A stretch of 30,084 bases of DNA, taken from positions 1-30,084 of the IMG/VR virus record IMGVR_UViG_3300034093_004676; one strand, given 5' to 3'. The translations under genes were made by a program, and so were the position numbers. The notes under the pieces were generated by a model. That model did not search any database. It had not been told where the DNA came from and saw nothing but the letters and a program-made list of their open reading frames with translations. Source of the DNA: a virus. How positions within the stretch are numbered: position 1 is the stretch's first letter; the number at the start of each line of letters is the position of its first letter. This document shows positions 22,377 to 30,084 of this stretch, piece after piece.

Positions 22377-23057
22377 ATGGAATCGAAAAAAGAAACTGTA
22401 GATGCTCTTATTGTTCCTGATGAAGGACCCAAGAAACCATCGAGAATGTTCAGGGATTTGAAAGAAGGCGATAAGCCATTAATGCCTCTTCCTCCTGACA
22501 ATATGAGTGATATATCTTATCCTCAATTCATAGAACCTAGATGTGCGATTTGTACTTCACCATTTAGAGATTTAGTAGAACACGTATATTTAGACAGTGG
22601 AAGAAAAAATCAATCGGTAATTAGATTTTTCCATCAGTATTTTGATGCACAGATGAACTGGATGCAAATTAATACTCATATGGAACAACACTGTGATTTC
22701 AAAAAAATCTCAACTTCTGGTCTTAAGAACTACGAACAAAGAGAAGAACTTATCGCTCCATGGATTTTTCGTGAACATCAATTAGCCCTTACTGCTTTAC
22801 TTGTAGAACTTGATGATGTTCGTGGCATTGACTGCTCTAAAAATAATGACATGAAACTTAAAAGAGCAGCTATGGTTGAGAAATTAATTTCTAAAATTCT
22901 CAATGTCAAAGACTCGAGAGATAATCGTGGAATCTTTGACATCAATATATTTGAAATTTTAGCTAATCTTCACGAAAAAATGGAAAGTGAAGCAGATAAA
23001 AGAATTATCAGAGAAGAAATTGTAGCTTTGAGAAATAAGATCCAACAAGATAATTAA
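22377..23057 (+). CDS. Probable terminase small subunit with Cys/His zinc-like motif
   Basis: A 226-residue protein directly upstream of, and overlapping (TAATG), the large terminase, the usual place of TerS. Residues 50-110 contain CAICTSPFRDLVEHVYLD (C56, C59) and later NTHMEQHCDF (H101, H105, C106), a potential zinc site around a helical DNA-binding segment (SVIRFFHQYFDAQMNWMQI). The second half, residues 125-220, is helical and charged (ALTALLVELDDV, RAAMVEKLISKIL, ESEADKRIIREEIVALRNKI), suited to oligomerisation and TerL contact. It would recognise viral DNA and stimulate packaging. The TerS role is inferred mostly from position and the HTH-plus-coil layout. Initiation lacks a Shine-Dalgarno. 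Confidence 0.65.
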   Translation: MESKKETVDALIVPDEGPKKPSRMFRDLKEGDKPLMPLPPDNMSDISYPQFIEPRCAICTSPFRDLVEHVYLDSGRKNQSVIRFFHQYFDAQMNWMQINTHMEQHCDFKKISTSGLKNYEQREELIAPWIFREHQLALTALLVELDDVRGIDCSKNNDMKLKRAAMVEKLISKILNVKDSRDNRGIFDINIFEILANLHEKMESEADKRIIREEIVALRNKIQQDN

Positions 23058-25168
23058 TGAGAAAGCCAACTCCAGTCGTTAAATCTTCAAACGAATTACG
23101 AAGTCAATTATTACAGCAAGCAAATTCAGTTACAGAATTATTCAAAGGCACGGAATATGCCGAAGATTTTGTAGATGAAATTGCTCCTGCTACAAGACAA
23201 GAAGTAGCACCTCCAGTCAAACCTCCTAAAGACAGATTTAACCCTGACCAAATTGTAGACATTATTACATTTATTGAACATCCATATTTTTGTAATCTAA
23301 GACCTTATCCTTGGCAAAAACTTATACTTAAATGTTTTTATATGGGGCAAGAAGGCAATACTAACCTTGTAATAAATGAATCTGACAATCAAGAAGATTG
23401 CAAAGGATGTGTTTGGGATTATATCCAAAAGAACGAAAATGAATTTTTAAAAGCCCGTGCAGAAAAAAGACAATTCAAAACAATTTTCAATGTCGTCAAT
23501 TCACCTTGTCTTCAATGTAAGCGTCTTAAAAATGAAGTTAGAGATGAAAGATATAAATTTGCAAAAGATGAAGCAACTAACCCAGATGCTGAAAGACAAG
23601 TTGAGGTATTAGAAGCAAGACCAATAATTGATGCTTTTCAAAGTGAATTCGACTTACTTTATTCCGAAGAATTTGACCCAAAATTAAGGATGCAAGTTCA
23701 AGAAAAATGCAAAAAAAGATATAAATTTGAAGAATTAGTTTTAGTGCTTGGCAGACGTTCGGGTAAGTCATTCCTTGTGTCTGCTATGGCTCTTTATGAA
23801 TTATATAGATTGATTTCTATGGGTCACCCTCAAGCTAGATATGGCTTGATGGAATTTGATGAAGTTGTTCTTCTCAATGTTGCTCGTAATGAAGAACAGG
23901 CTAAAAAAGCAATCTTCTCAAAAATCAAACAAACAGTTCTAGCTTCTCCATTCTTTGCTCCTTATATTGGCAAAGATACAGAGCTTGAAATGCGATTTTA
24001 TACAGAACATGATAGAGAAGAGAATGTAAGAAGAAAAGAGCAAAATATCAATCTTTTTGCGGGTTCTTTGGTATTGCGATGTGGTAGTAGTAATGCTTCA
24101 GGTCTTGTTGGTTTAACTTGTTGGGCAATTATTATGGACGAAGTTGCTGCTATGGCTGGAGATAATCCTGAATCTGGTGTTGACTACGCTCTTTATGATG
24201 ACTTAAAGCCATCTCTTGCTACATTTGGTAAAGATGGCAAAATGATGCTTCTTTCCAACCCTAAAGGTCCTCTTGGGTTGTTATATGATCTTCACGAAAA
24301 TAGACAAGAAGATCCAACAACTCTTGTGATGAGACTTCCTACTTGGCTTACAAATCCAAACATTGACAAAGAATGGTTGGATGGGCAAAAGAAGAAAGAT
24401 CCTCAAGAATTTCAGATGCAGTATGGAGCTGAATTTGGTGCTTCATCCTCTGACCCTATGTTTAATTCTGAAGATATAGACAGAATGTTCGCTTCAATGT
24501 CTATGGTCAAAAGAAAAGAAATGGCAGAGGGACATTTTGAATATTTTTGCCACTTAGACCCTGCCAGAACGTCAGACTACTACGCTCTTGTAATTGCTCA
24601 TACTGAAAATATGTATGGTCAAATTGGGCCTGATTTTCAACCACTCAAAAGAGTTGTGATTGATCATGTACATTTTTGGAATCCTAAAACTAAAAATCAA
24701 CCTGTAAAAGAAAGCGAAGTTGAAGATTATGTAATCGATTTACATCATAAATTCAAATTCAAGCAAGTTTCTATTGATCAATGGAATTCTCAATCATCAT
24801 TAATTAAATTGCAATCAAGAAGAGTCCCAATTGTAGAGCGCCAATTTAATAAAGAATACAAGGAAAAAATTTACACTGAATTATCACAATTAATCCGTGA
24901 TGACCGAATTGATATTTATGATTTGCCTGGTGGAGAATATAGAGATTTAGATAATAGGCTTATATCTTTAAATGAAATACAAGAAGCAAAAATTCAATTT
25001 TTATTTTTGCAGAAAAAATGGAAAGGCAAAAGATATTACATTGAGGCACTTTCTGGATATAAAGATGATATTTGTGATGCAGTCGCTGCTGTAGCATTTG
25101 AATGCTTAACATCTAAAATTATGATTAGATTGCCAAGATCAAAAATGGTCAATTTAAATAGAAGATAA
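23057..25168 (+). CDS. terL: Terminase large subunit (TerL), with extra Cys4 insertion
   Basis: Packaging motor: an ATPase that translocates DNA into the prohead and a nuclease that cuts concatemers. In the 703-residue protein the adenine-motif-like region is RPYPWQKLILK (82-92), Walker A is LGRRSGKS (231-238) and Walker B with catalytic Glu is AIIMDE (357-362), followed by a coupling-type segment MLLSNPKG (397-404). The RNase H-like nuclease has HLDPA (D501), SIDQWNS (D574) and KDDICDA (D671/D674). Between the adenine motif and Walker A lies an unusual insertion of about 100 residues with C115/C118 and C151/C154, which could bind zinc. TerL is commonly 450-650 residues, so this insertion explains much of the extra length. 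It overlaps the small-subunit candidate by one base. Confidence 0.95.
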   Translation: MRKPTPVVKSSNELRSQLLQQANSVTELFKGTEYAEDFVDEIAPATRQEVAPPVKPPKDRFNPDQIVDIITFIEHPYFCNLRPYPWQKLILKCFYMGQEGNTNLVINESDNQEDCKGCVWDYIQKNENEFLKARAEKRQFKTIFNVVNSPCLQCKRLKNEVRDERYKFAKDEATNPDAERQVEVLEARPIIDAFQSEFDLLYSEEFDPKLRMQVQEKCKKRYKFEELVLVLGRRSGKSFLVSAMALYELYRLISMGHPQARYGLMEFDEVVLLNVARNEEQAKKAIFSKIKQTVLASPFFAPYIGKDTELEMRFYTEHDREENVRRKEQNINLFAGSLVLRCGSSNASGLVGLTCWAIIMDEVAAMAGDNPESGVDYALYDDLKPSLATFGKDGKMMLLSNPKGPLGLLYDLHENRQEDPTTLVMRLPTWLTNPNIDKEWLDGQKKKDPQEFQMQYGAEFGASSSDPMFNSEDIDRMFASMSMVKRKEMAEGHFEYFCHLDPARTSDYYALVIAHTENMYGQIGPDFQPLKRVVIDHVHFWNPKTKNQPVKESEVEDYVIDLHHKFKFKQVSIDQWNSQSSLIKLQSRRVPIVERQFNKEYKEKIYTELSQLIRDDRIDIYDLPGGEYRDLDNRLISLNEIQEAKIQFLFLQKKWKGKRYYIEALSGYKDDICDAVAAVAFECLTSKIMIRLPRSKMVNLNRR

Positions 25169-25202
25169 AGGTAATTATTTTTATTTATAAGAACAATTCA
25201 TT

Positions 25203-26195
25203 ATGTCTAACAATATCAGAACAGCTCAATTTGGTGGTGTAGGCGGTGGAGGGAATGGAGCTCCATTTCAGCCTGGTGGTAGTCCTATCGGTCGTGGTGG
25301 TGGAAACCGAGGTGGACATGAAATCAATTTATACGTAGACGAAGATTCAAGCTTCGATAAATTGTTAAGACGTACCCATATTGAACCTGATACAAGAGAT
25401 GTCAATATAGAGTCAAGATTGACTCCACAACATAAAAATTATGAAGAATTAATTCCTTACGAACTTACTCCTGAGGAAAGATTAAGAGCTAAATTTAGAG
25501 CTCAATTACATAATTACAAAAAATCTTTAGAAAATGCAGCAAGCGACTTAATGAAAAATAGTCCAGCATATATACGAGATCATTATCAGCCAAAAAAAGA
25601 GCATATGATGACTATGGAGCAATCCTTAGAAGATCGTCATAAATACAATAAAGATTTCAAATATCCAAGAGAAGAATACAAAGATCCAGATAAGCCAGAA
25701 AGATTACATTTTGCCATTTCAGATAAGTCAATAAATCGTATTGCAGAAGACTATGAAATTGCAAGAAGAAACAGGATGACAAAAGAATATCCTGAAGAAC
25801 GAAATGAATTTGATGAAAATCAATTTAGTTATGTTCCAATTGGAAAAACTCCCATCCTAACTCACGGTGAAGATTTCAATGATTATATAAATCATTTGAT
25901 GATTGAAAAAACTCCAAATGAAGATGGATTCCAAGAGTATGGCTTGAAAGACACTTTATTGTCTTACCCTGATCCTGATACAAAACCAAATATATATGCG
26001 CCAAAAGATATTGCCCCTAAATCAGAAGCAACAAAAGATATTGATCCTTTCGTTTCTTTTGAACAGCAATTGAATCCAAAGAAAAAAGATACAAATTATT
26101 TAGATTTTATCGATCCTTCAAACAAAGAACCTAAAGGCGTTGAAGAATCGTATCCAGGATCTGCATTCTACGGGATATCGGGTCATAGTCTTTAA
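25203..26195 (+). CDS. Hypothetical hydrophilic protein with Gly-rich N-terminus, 330 residues
   Basis: Not recognised. Residues 1-40 are a glycine-rich, probably disordered segment (GGVGGGGNGAPFQPGG, GRGGGNRGG). The rest is charged and rich in Glu, Lys, Asp, Tyr and Pro, with helical stretches such as LTPEERLRAKFRAQLHNYKK and MTMEQSLEDRHKYNK and recurring 'KDI(A/D)P' motifs near residues 270-290. There are no catalytic residues, membrane segments or cysteines. It lies directly after TerL, where portal is often found, but it lacks the size and pattern of a portal. The sequence NIRTAQFGG near the start recalls the AQ endings of other N-terminal segments here. A head-associated or decoration role is a guess from position. 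Confidence 0.7.
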   Translation: MSNNIRTAQFGGVGGGGNGAPFQPGGSPIGRGGGNRGGHEINLYVDEDSSFDKLLRRTHIEPDTRDVNIESRLTPQHKNYEELIPYELTPEERLRAKFRAQLHNYKKSLENAASDLMKNSPAYIRDHYQPKKEHMMTMEQSLEDRHKYNKDFKYPREEYKDPDKPERLHFAISDKSINRIAEDYEIARRNRMTKEYPEERNEFDENQFSYVPIGKTPILTHGEDFNDYINHLMIEKTPNEDGFQEYGLKDTLLSYPDPDTKPNIYAPKDIAPKSEATKDIDPFVSFEQQLNPKKKDTNYLDFIDPSNKEPKGVEESYPGSAFYGISGHSL

Positions 26196-26207
26196 AGGTT
26201 CAAAATC

Positions 26208-26666
26208 ATGAATGCTAAATCAATTCAAACAATTATAAAAATATGTTCAAGATTGGATAAATCTGGCGAATACTTAAAGTCAGATAAGTTGTTTGAAAAA
26301 ATTGCACAATATTATCCACAGCAATCAATAACTCAATCTCCAAATGTTTCTTTGGTTCCATATGAGGAAATAGAAGAAGAAACAAAACAAAATGACTATT
26401 GGAGACAAAAAATAAATCCTAGAAAAGTTCCAAAAGAATATATGGATTTGGGTGGAGAAGCTGATGGTGCAAATATAGAAGGACAATTACATGGTCCTGA
26501 TAATGTTCCTGGTCCTGCTTATGTAGACCCAGGTAATCCAGCATCAAGCCCATCTATGGCAATTCATAGCGGAGCTGATTTGTGCGATAAATTTTCTTGG
26601 GAAGAAACCTATCAGAAAAATGTTGATGAAGGAAATGGTTGGAAAAATAGATTACCAATTAGATAA
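26208..26666 (+). CDS. Hypothetical protein with helical-hairpin N-terminus, 152 residues
   Basis: Not recognised. The first 33 residues (SIQTIIKICSRLDKSGEYLK, then SDKLFEKIAQYY) form the same two-helix pattern as the proteins at 236 (minus) and 14394, with the LDxxG turn and an ending in AQ. The rest is hydrophilic, with Pro/Gly/Asn-rich segments (GQLHGPDNVPGPAYVDPGNP) that look disordered, and a short C-terminal WEETYQKNVDEGNGWKNRL. AAAGG overlaps the previous stop and serves as Shine-Dalgarno. Placed in the head or packaging operon, so a virion-associated protein or one that binds a head component through its N-terminal helices is plausible. Confidence 0.7.
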   Translation: MNAKSIQTIIKICSRLDKSGEYLKSDKLFEKIAQYYPQQSITQSPNVSLVPYEEIEEETKQNDYWRQKINPRKVPKEYMDLGGEADGANIEGQLHGPDNVPGPAYVDPGNPASSPSMAIHSGADLCDKFSWEETYQKNVDEGNGWKNRLPIR

Positions 26667-26680
26667 AGGAATAAAAAATT

Positions 26681-27172
26681 ATGCCTATACCAATTAAGCC
26701 AGTACACTCTTTAGATTTGCATGCAGAATTATTTGACGGACCATCAATGGAAGGTCTTGGACTTTCTGATATTCAAATTCAACTTCTTGGTGTTTCACAA
26801 GCTCCTAAAAAAGCAGAAGCAGCTAAATTAAGTGAAAAATATTTGGAAATGCTTAAGTCAATTGATGCAAATACAGATGCTTTAGTTACTGCTGCTAGCT
26901 ATGTTGCTTTACACAAAGACAGCAAAGTATGTGGAGTTCCTACTGAAATTTCTGATAATGATCTTTTAGCTATGAAAACTGCTGGATTACTTACAGGTTA
27001 TGGTAGATCTGTAGAATTGACTGAAAGAGCAAGATTAGCATTACGTGATCATTATTTGAGCATAGATAATGTTAATGAATTTAGAAAGCAAAGAACCAAA
27101 GATAGATTTGATCTTGAAGACGCAAGAAGTGTGAAAGCATCTTCAAATAAATTTAAAAAAGTTGGTTCATGA
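26681..27172 (+). CDS. Hypothetical protein with winged-helix-like C-terminal half; possible stop-codon readthrough
   Basis: A 163-residue protein, start supported by AAAGGA ten bases upstream. The first 40 residues are Pro/Leu-rich (IPIKPVHSLDLHAELF). Residues 45-130 are helical and include ISDNDLLAMKTAGLLTGYGRSVELTERAR with LALRDHYL, which looks like a winged-helix 'turn and wing' segment. The gene stops at TGA (27170-27172). In the same reading frame, with no other stop, the codons after it encode a complete DUF192 domain whose first strand has no start codon of its own. The base after TGA is C, a context known to be leaky. Readthrough would add 126 residues. A recent nonsense mutation or a sequence error are alternatives. 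Confidence 0.72.
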   Translation: MPIPIKPVHSLDLHAELFDGPSMEGLGLSDIQIQLLGVSQAPKKAEAAKLSEKYLEMLKSIDANTDALVTAASYVALHKDSKVCGVPTEISDNDLLAMKTAGLLTGYGRSVELTERARLALRDHYLSIDNVNEFRKQRTKDRFDLEDARSVKASSNKFKKVGS

Positions 27173-27247
27173 CTCACTAATGAAGAATTCCGTGATGAAT
27201 TCGATGTTAGGTTTGTAGCAGATACTGATAAATTACGAAGTAAAGGA

Positions 27248-27553
27248 TTGATGCATGCAGAACCTTTGGGAGAATATGAAGTAGTTTATTTTACTTTTGA
27301 TTATCCTGATTGTTATTCTTTTTGGAATAAGAATGTGTCATTTCCACTTTCTTTAGCTTTTTTAGACAAAAATCATAAGATTGTGGACTTTAAAGATATG
27401 GAAGCAGATGATCCAAAATCTGTTTCTCCAGATTCTAACAACGTTGTATTTATTGTAGAAGCAAATAAAGGCTTGTTTAAAAAACTAAAGATTGGTATTG
27501 GAGACAAATTGCTCTTGAAGGGCAAGAAACTAATTTTGAGTAAAAAAACATAA
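27248..27553 (+). CDS. DUF192 domain protein (start uncertain; domain begins before the first start codon)
   Basis: DUF192 is a small, widespread beta-barrel-like domain of unknown biochemical role. Hallmarks here: GLMHAEPL, YSFWNKNVSFPLSLAFLD (the family's 'SFWMKNtxxPLDiaFld'), VVFIVEANKG ('vLEvnaG') and IGIGDKLLL ('ikvGD'). The shortest possible starts are TTG at 27248 or ATG at 27251, but both delete the conserved first strand. That strand is present upstream in frame as FDVRFVADTDKLRSKGLM (27200-27253). The codons from 27173 on are open but contain no ATG, GTG or TTG before 27248. Expression of the whole domain would therefore need readthrough of the upstream TGA or an unusual start. As an independent gene it would be N-terminally truncated. 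Confidence 0.65.
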   Translation: MMHAEPLGEYEVVYFTFDYPDCYSFWNKNVSFPLSLAFLDKNHKIVDFKDMEADDPKSVSPDSNNVVFIVEANKGLFKKLKIGIGDKLLLKGKKLILSKKT

Positions 27554-27631
27554 ATAGATGCATTAAAGGAATTTGAGCATTAAATTTAGAAATTTTCTTA
27601 ATGTATTTTTTCTTGAGGAGAAAAATTAATT

Positions 27632-28702
27632 ATGGCAGATAGAATTTTCCCAAACAGATTTCAAGAAGATCCTCTTGATTCTGACTTGGTTTTCCAAGGA
27701 ATTGATTGGGACAACTTTAATCAAAGATTAGCTGAAGCCAAAGAGCCTAAAGAGAACAAGGGTCTCAAAGCTCTTATCGACGCTATTGGTGATGAAGAAG
27801 TCGATAGATTACAAGGCGAAGATCACGATGATCATGACGCTGAATCTGGGATGGATCACAAATCAGGTATGGGCAAAGAAGCCAAGAAAGGTCTTCCAGA
27901 AGGCTTGAGAAAGTGGATGGAAGAGAATGGCAAGGGCAAGAAGAAGTCTGAAGATTCTGAAGATGAAGATGAAGACGAAGGTCATGATGATGAAGAAAAA
28001 GCTGACAAAGGTCCTATGAAGAGAAAAGGTCCTAAGTCTAAAGCTGAAAAGAAGGCTTTTCACTTCAACCATGCATCACAATTATCAGCTGAAGCAGTAG
28101 AAGCTGCTGTAGCTGCTGGTGATGAAGATCTCAAGAATGCTATCCTTGCTGCTCGTCATGATAGAAGAGTCAGATTAGCTGGCAAAATCGAGCGCCAAGT
28201 ACAAGCACAACAAGAGGCAAATGTAAAGCTTGCACAAAGAAAAGCTTACAGAGAATCCTTGGTTCAAAGAGTTGCTGAAAAGATGGAAGAAAAGAAAGAA
28301 GCAGCTATGGACAAAGAATGTGAAAAATGTGGCGGAGTTTATGCTGGCAAAAAATGTGAATGCGGAAAGGATTCAGAAATGAAGGAAGTTAAAGCATTCT
28401 CATCTGCTGCAAGAAGAGCATTTGCTGCTAAGGCTTTAGCAGAAGGTTTCCCAATTGAGTATGTAAATGCTAGATTAGGCGAAACATCCACACCTGAAGT
28501 TGACAATTTATCCGATATCAAGAATGTTCTTGCTTCTGGCCTTGAAACAAATGTAAAGGTTGCTGCAGCTTCTTCAATGATCAAAGTTGCAACCCTTTCA
28601 GATGCAGACTATTCCAGAATTATTGATTACTGGAAAAATGAACTTGGTTATGGTGATCAAGAGTGGATTGATGCACTCTTCACCAAGAAATACGACAAGT
28701 AG
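27632..28702 (+). CDS. Acidic, coiled-coil-rich protein with small zinc ribbon, 356 residues
   Basis: Not recognised at family level. The start is strong: GAGGAG (27615-27620) precedes the ATG by 11 bases. Residues 55-140 are highly charged, with poly-acidic stretches (DEEVDRLQGEDHDDHDAE, SEDEDEDEGHDDEEKADKG) alternating with Lys-rich ones. Residues 150-225 are Ala/Glu/Arg-rich and helical (LSAEAVEAAVAAGDEDLKNA, RLAGKIERQVQAQQEANVKL). A compact zinc-ribbon-like motif follows (C230, C233, C242, C244), then an Ala-rich helical end. This composition fits a scaffold-like or internal head protein, and it lies in the packaging/head region with its own strong ribosome-binding site. The scaffold role is inference; there is no protease motif. 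Confidence 0.7.
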   Translation: MADRIFPNRFQEDPLDSDLVFQGIDWDNFNQRLAEAKEPKENKGLKALIDAIGDEEVDRLQGEDHDDHDAESGMDHKSGMGKEAKKGLPEGLRKWMEENGKGKKKSEDSEDEDEDEGHDDEEKADKGPMKRKGPKSKAEKKAFHFNHASQLSAEAVEAAVAAGDEDLKNAILAARHDRRVRLAGKIERQVQAQQEANVKLAQRKAYRESLVQRVAEKMEEKKEAAMDKECEKCGGVYAGKKCECGKDSEMKEVKAFSSAARRAFAAKALAEGFPIEYVNARLGETSTPEVDNLSDIKNVLASGLETNVKVAAASSMIKVATLSDADYSRIIDYWKNELGYGDQEWIDALFTKKYDK

Positions 28703-28726
28703 TAAAAATAATCCTCAAGAAAAATA

Positions 28727-28750
28727 GTCCCAGGGCTTTTGCCCTGGGAC
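28727..28750 (+). terminator. GC-rich perfect hairpin without U-tract
   Basis: GTCCCAGGGC (28727-28736) pairs with GCCCTGGGAC (28741-28750) around TTTT. An outer TCAAGAA/TTCTTGA stem (28715-28721 with 28752-28758) extends it past an internal loop. No T-run follows, so it may be a weak terminator, a processing site or an RNA-stabilising element rather than a classical intrinsic terminator. It lies between two head-region genes. Confidence 0.6.
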
Positions 28751-28781
28751 ATTCTTGAAAAGTAACAACAGGATAATAAAC

Positions 28782-29597
28782 ATGAGCAGATTTAGAAAAG
28801 TATCAGAAATCGAAAATATTCCAACATTCTTGGAAAAGAGATTCATTGGCGCTCAAGTTGAAGTTGAAGAAGATCCTTATGCAGAGTTAAAAAGAAATTC
28901 TACGGCCAACAGACAGTCAATCTCTAAACAAAATATTGGTTTTACAAAAGAAGCAAATAATATCAATAAATCTTGGGAAAAAATTCAAGGTCCATCTACT
29001 TATCAAGACTTAAGAGAAACCTCTATGGAAGAAAGAATTTTATCACAGGATTTTGGTGCAATCAGAAGAGCTGGATCACAATTTGATTCTGGTGAGACTG
29101 CAAGAACTACAACTAGTGGTTTAAAAGCATTTTCAGCAGATGAATATATGAATGCAATGTTGTCAAGATCTGCTTCTATTTTCAACCCTGATATGATTGC
29201 AATTTCTGAAGAATTCTTGAATTCTCAATCTTCTACAAGCGAGCAATCGATTATTGAAAATCAAAGAGTAAGAGAAGCTAAAGCAACTCGTCATAAAGCT
29301 TGGGAAGAAAGCCAAATAAATAACTTGAGACAATCTTCTGTAGTTTCCTCAAGAGCACATTCAATCTTAAGAACATCATCTGACAATGAATTCAATTCTA
29401 CATTTGGAATGATAGATCCATCTGCTCTGGATTCTAGAGAATCAATGAGAATTGCAAATCAAGAAAAGATCAGAAATGAAAGATTAGCAATTAAGAAAAA
29501 TATTCAAAATGACATGAACAGTAAATCTCTAAATAGAGCTAAAACTGTTAATGAAATTTATAATAGTATTGACATAAACTTTGACGATTTAGATTAA
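28782..29597 (+). CDS. Hypothetical Ser/Asn-rich helical protein, 271 residues
   Basis: Not recognised. The ATG at 28782 is chosen over the TTG at 28755 because CAGGA lies eight bases before it and because the TTG is inside the preceding hairpin's outer arm. The protein is polar, rich in Ser, Asn, Arg and Glu (SRSASIFNPDMIAISEEFLN, VVSSRAHSILRTSSDNEFNS). Long helical stretches run toward the C-terminus (ESMRIANQEKIRNERLAIKK). There are no cysteines, membrane segments or enzymatic motifs. The composition resembles phage head or neck proteins with extended tails, but that is weak evidence. It overlaps the next gene by one base (TAATG). Confidence 0.7.
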   Translation: MSRFRKVSEIENIPTFLEKRFIGAQVEVEEDPYAELKRNSTANRQSISKQNIGFTKEANNINKSWEKIQGPSTYQDLRETSMEERILSQDFGAIRRAGSQFDSGETARTTTSGLKAFSADEYMNAMLSRSASIFNPDMIAISEEFLNSQSSTSEQSIIENQRVREAKATRHKAWEESQINNLRQSSVVSSRAHSILRTSSDNEFNSTFGMIDPSALDSRESMRIANQEKIRNERLAIKKNIQNDMNSKSLNRAKTVNEIYNSIDINFDDLD

Positions 29598-30084
29598 TGA
29601 ATAAACTGTCTCAAATTGAACCACCTTTAGCTTCAAATCCTGCAAATGGGATTAACAATATTCCCTTGAGTGGTGAAAATGCCGAAGGTGTAACCAAAGA
29701 TGAAATGAGACAGTTGATGAACAAGGTCAAATCTGCTAATGAGAACTACGGTGAACTTTCAGATGAAGTTACTGTCATAGCAGACAGAGTGCAAGATGAA
29801 AGCTTAAGACATCAATTATATAAGTTATCTAAAGCACTAATTATGTCAAATAATAGTAGAACAAGAACTAAAGATCCAATTACTCAAGAATTAGATCCAA
29901 GCTATTCTGATATAGCGAATAAGATTGAAGAAACTTATTTATCCGAGGCTAAAAACGTGTACAACAATTCAAAAACAGCACAGGTCAAAAAGAAAAAGAA
30001 AACTAGAGGCAATCCATTCCGTGTTTTAATGGGTAAAGTGGGTAAATTGCTTGATCACGGTGTCGAAAAGAACGATATTGTTAG
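29597..30084 (+). CDS. Hypothetical protein, N-terminal part (runs off the window)
   Basis: Open from the ATG at 29597, which overlaps the previous stop as TAATG, to the last base: 162 complete codons, no stop. The first 35 residues are Pro/Asn/Gly-rich and probably disordered. Residues 35-90 are helical (TKDEMRQLMNKVKSANENYG, EVTVIADRVQDESLRHQLYK), and a Lys-rich cluster (QVKKKKKTRGN) lies near residue 135. Not recognised, and not portal-like in the visible part. Head or packaging operon by position. Confidence 0.7.
   Translation, partial: MNKLSQIEPPLASNPANGINNIPLSGENAEGVTKDEMRQLMNKVKSANENYGELSDEVTVIADRVQDESLRHQLYKLSKALIMSNNSRTRTKDPITQELDPSYSDIANKIEETYLSEAKNVYNNSKTAQVKKKKKTRGNPFRVLMGKVGKLLDHGVEKNDIV

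Noticed and set aside
25203-26195. Portal protein directly after TerL
   Set aside because: The protein is only 330 residues, Gly-rich and highly polar, without the portal layout.
27170-27172. Global reassignment of TGA in this phage
   Set aside because: TGA ends recJ, the HAD gene, the 11802 gene and the PurA/PurZ-like gene at places where the protein family or an overlapping start confirms a true stop.

Overview
This window looks like part of a large, AT-rich, double-stranded DNA tailed phage (Caudoviricetes). It has a large terminase, a terminase small-subunit candidate, phage-style sigma factors, a compact nucleotide and replication cassette, and tightly packed genes with ATGA or TAATG stop/start overlaps. 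No integrase, tRNA, rRNA, CRISPR array or insertion sequence was seen. The host cannot be named. A SigH-like sigma factor and a SpoVS/Alba-like protein resemble Firmicutes families, while the ribonucleotide reductase resembles the eukaryotic type, so the gene content is mosaic.

Layout. 1-236 (minus): start of a Met/Pro/Gln-repeat protein, cut by the window edge. 313-8205 (plus): DnaG-type primase core, RecJ-like nuclease, a sigma-like protein carrying zinc-finger motifs, an Alba/SpoVS-like protein, an unknown, then nrdB and nrdA, closed by a strong bidirectional terminator. 8234-10550 (minus): a GNAT acetyltransferase and a 650-residue zincin, both starting MWY. 10588-18720 (plus): unknown, dUTPase, HAD phosphatase, two small proteins (one a probable inactivated metallopeptidase), DnaX-like clamp loader, SigH-like sigma factor, unknown, a short PurA/PurZ-type adenylosuccinate synthetase, DnaN-like clamp, HolA-like delta subunit and another sigma factor. 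18709-21420 (minus): a 903-residue zincin that also starts MWY. 21597-30084 (plus): packaging and probable head genes, with TerS candidate, TerL and a run of unrecognised, mostly acidic or low-complexity proteins, one with a DUF192 domain directly behind an in-frame TGA.

How it fits together. Ribonucleotide reductase, dUTPase, the PurA/PurZ-like enzyme and possibly the HAD protein would shape the nucleotide pool. Primase, RecJ, clamp, gamma-like and delta-like loader proteins form part of a bacterial-style replisome; no polymerase or helicase lies in the window. Three sigma-like proteins suggest staged transcription. Four genes, including the primase, the PurA/PurZ-like gene and one sigma gene, have a TANAAT -10 box exactly six bases before the ATG, which implies leaderless transcripts. 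The minus-strand MWY proteins look like separately controlled cargo and are the best candidates for something undescribed.

No gap longer than 300 bases lacks a gene. The largest, 21421-21596, holds a divergent promoter region and an attenuator-like hairpin.
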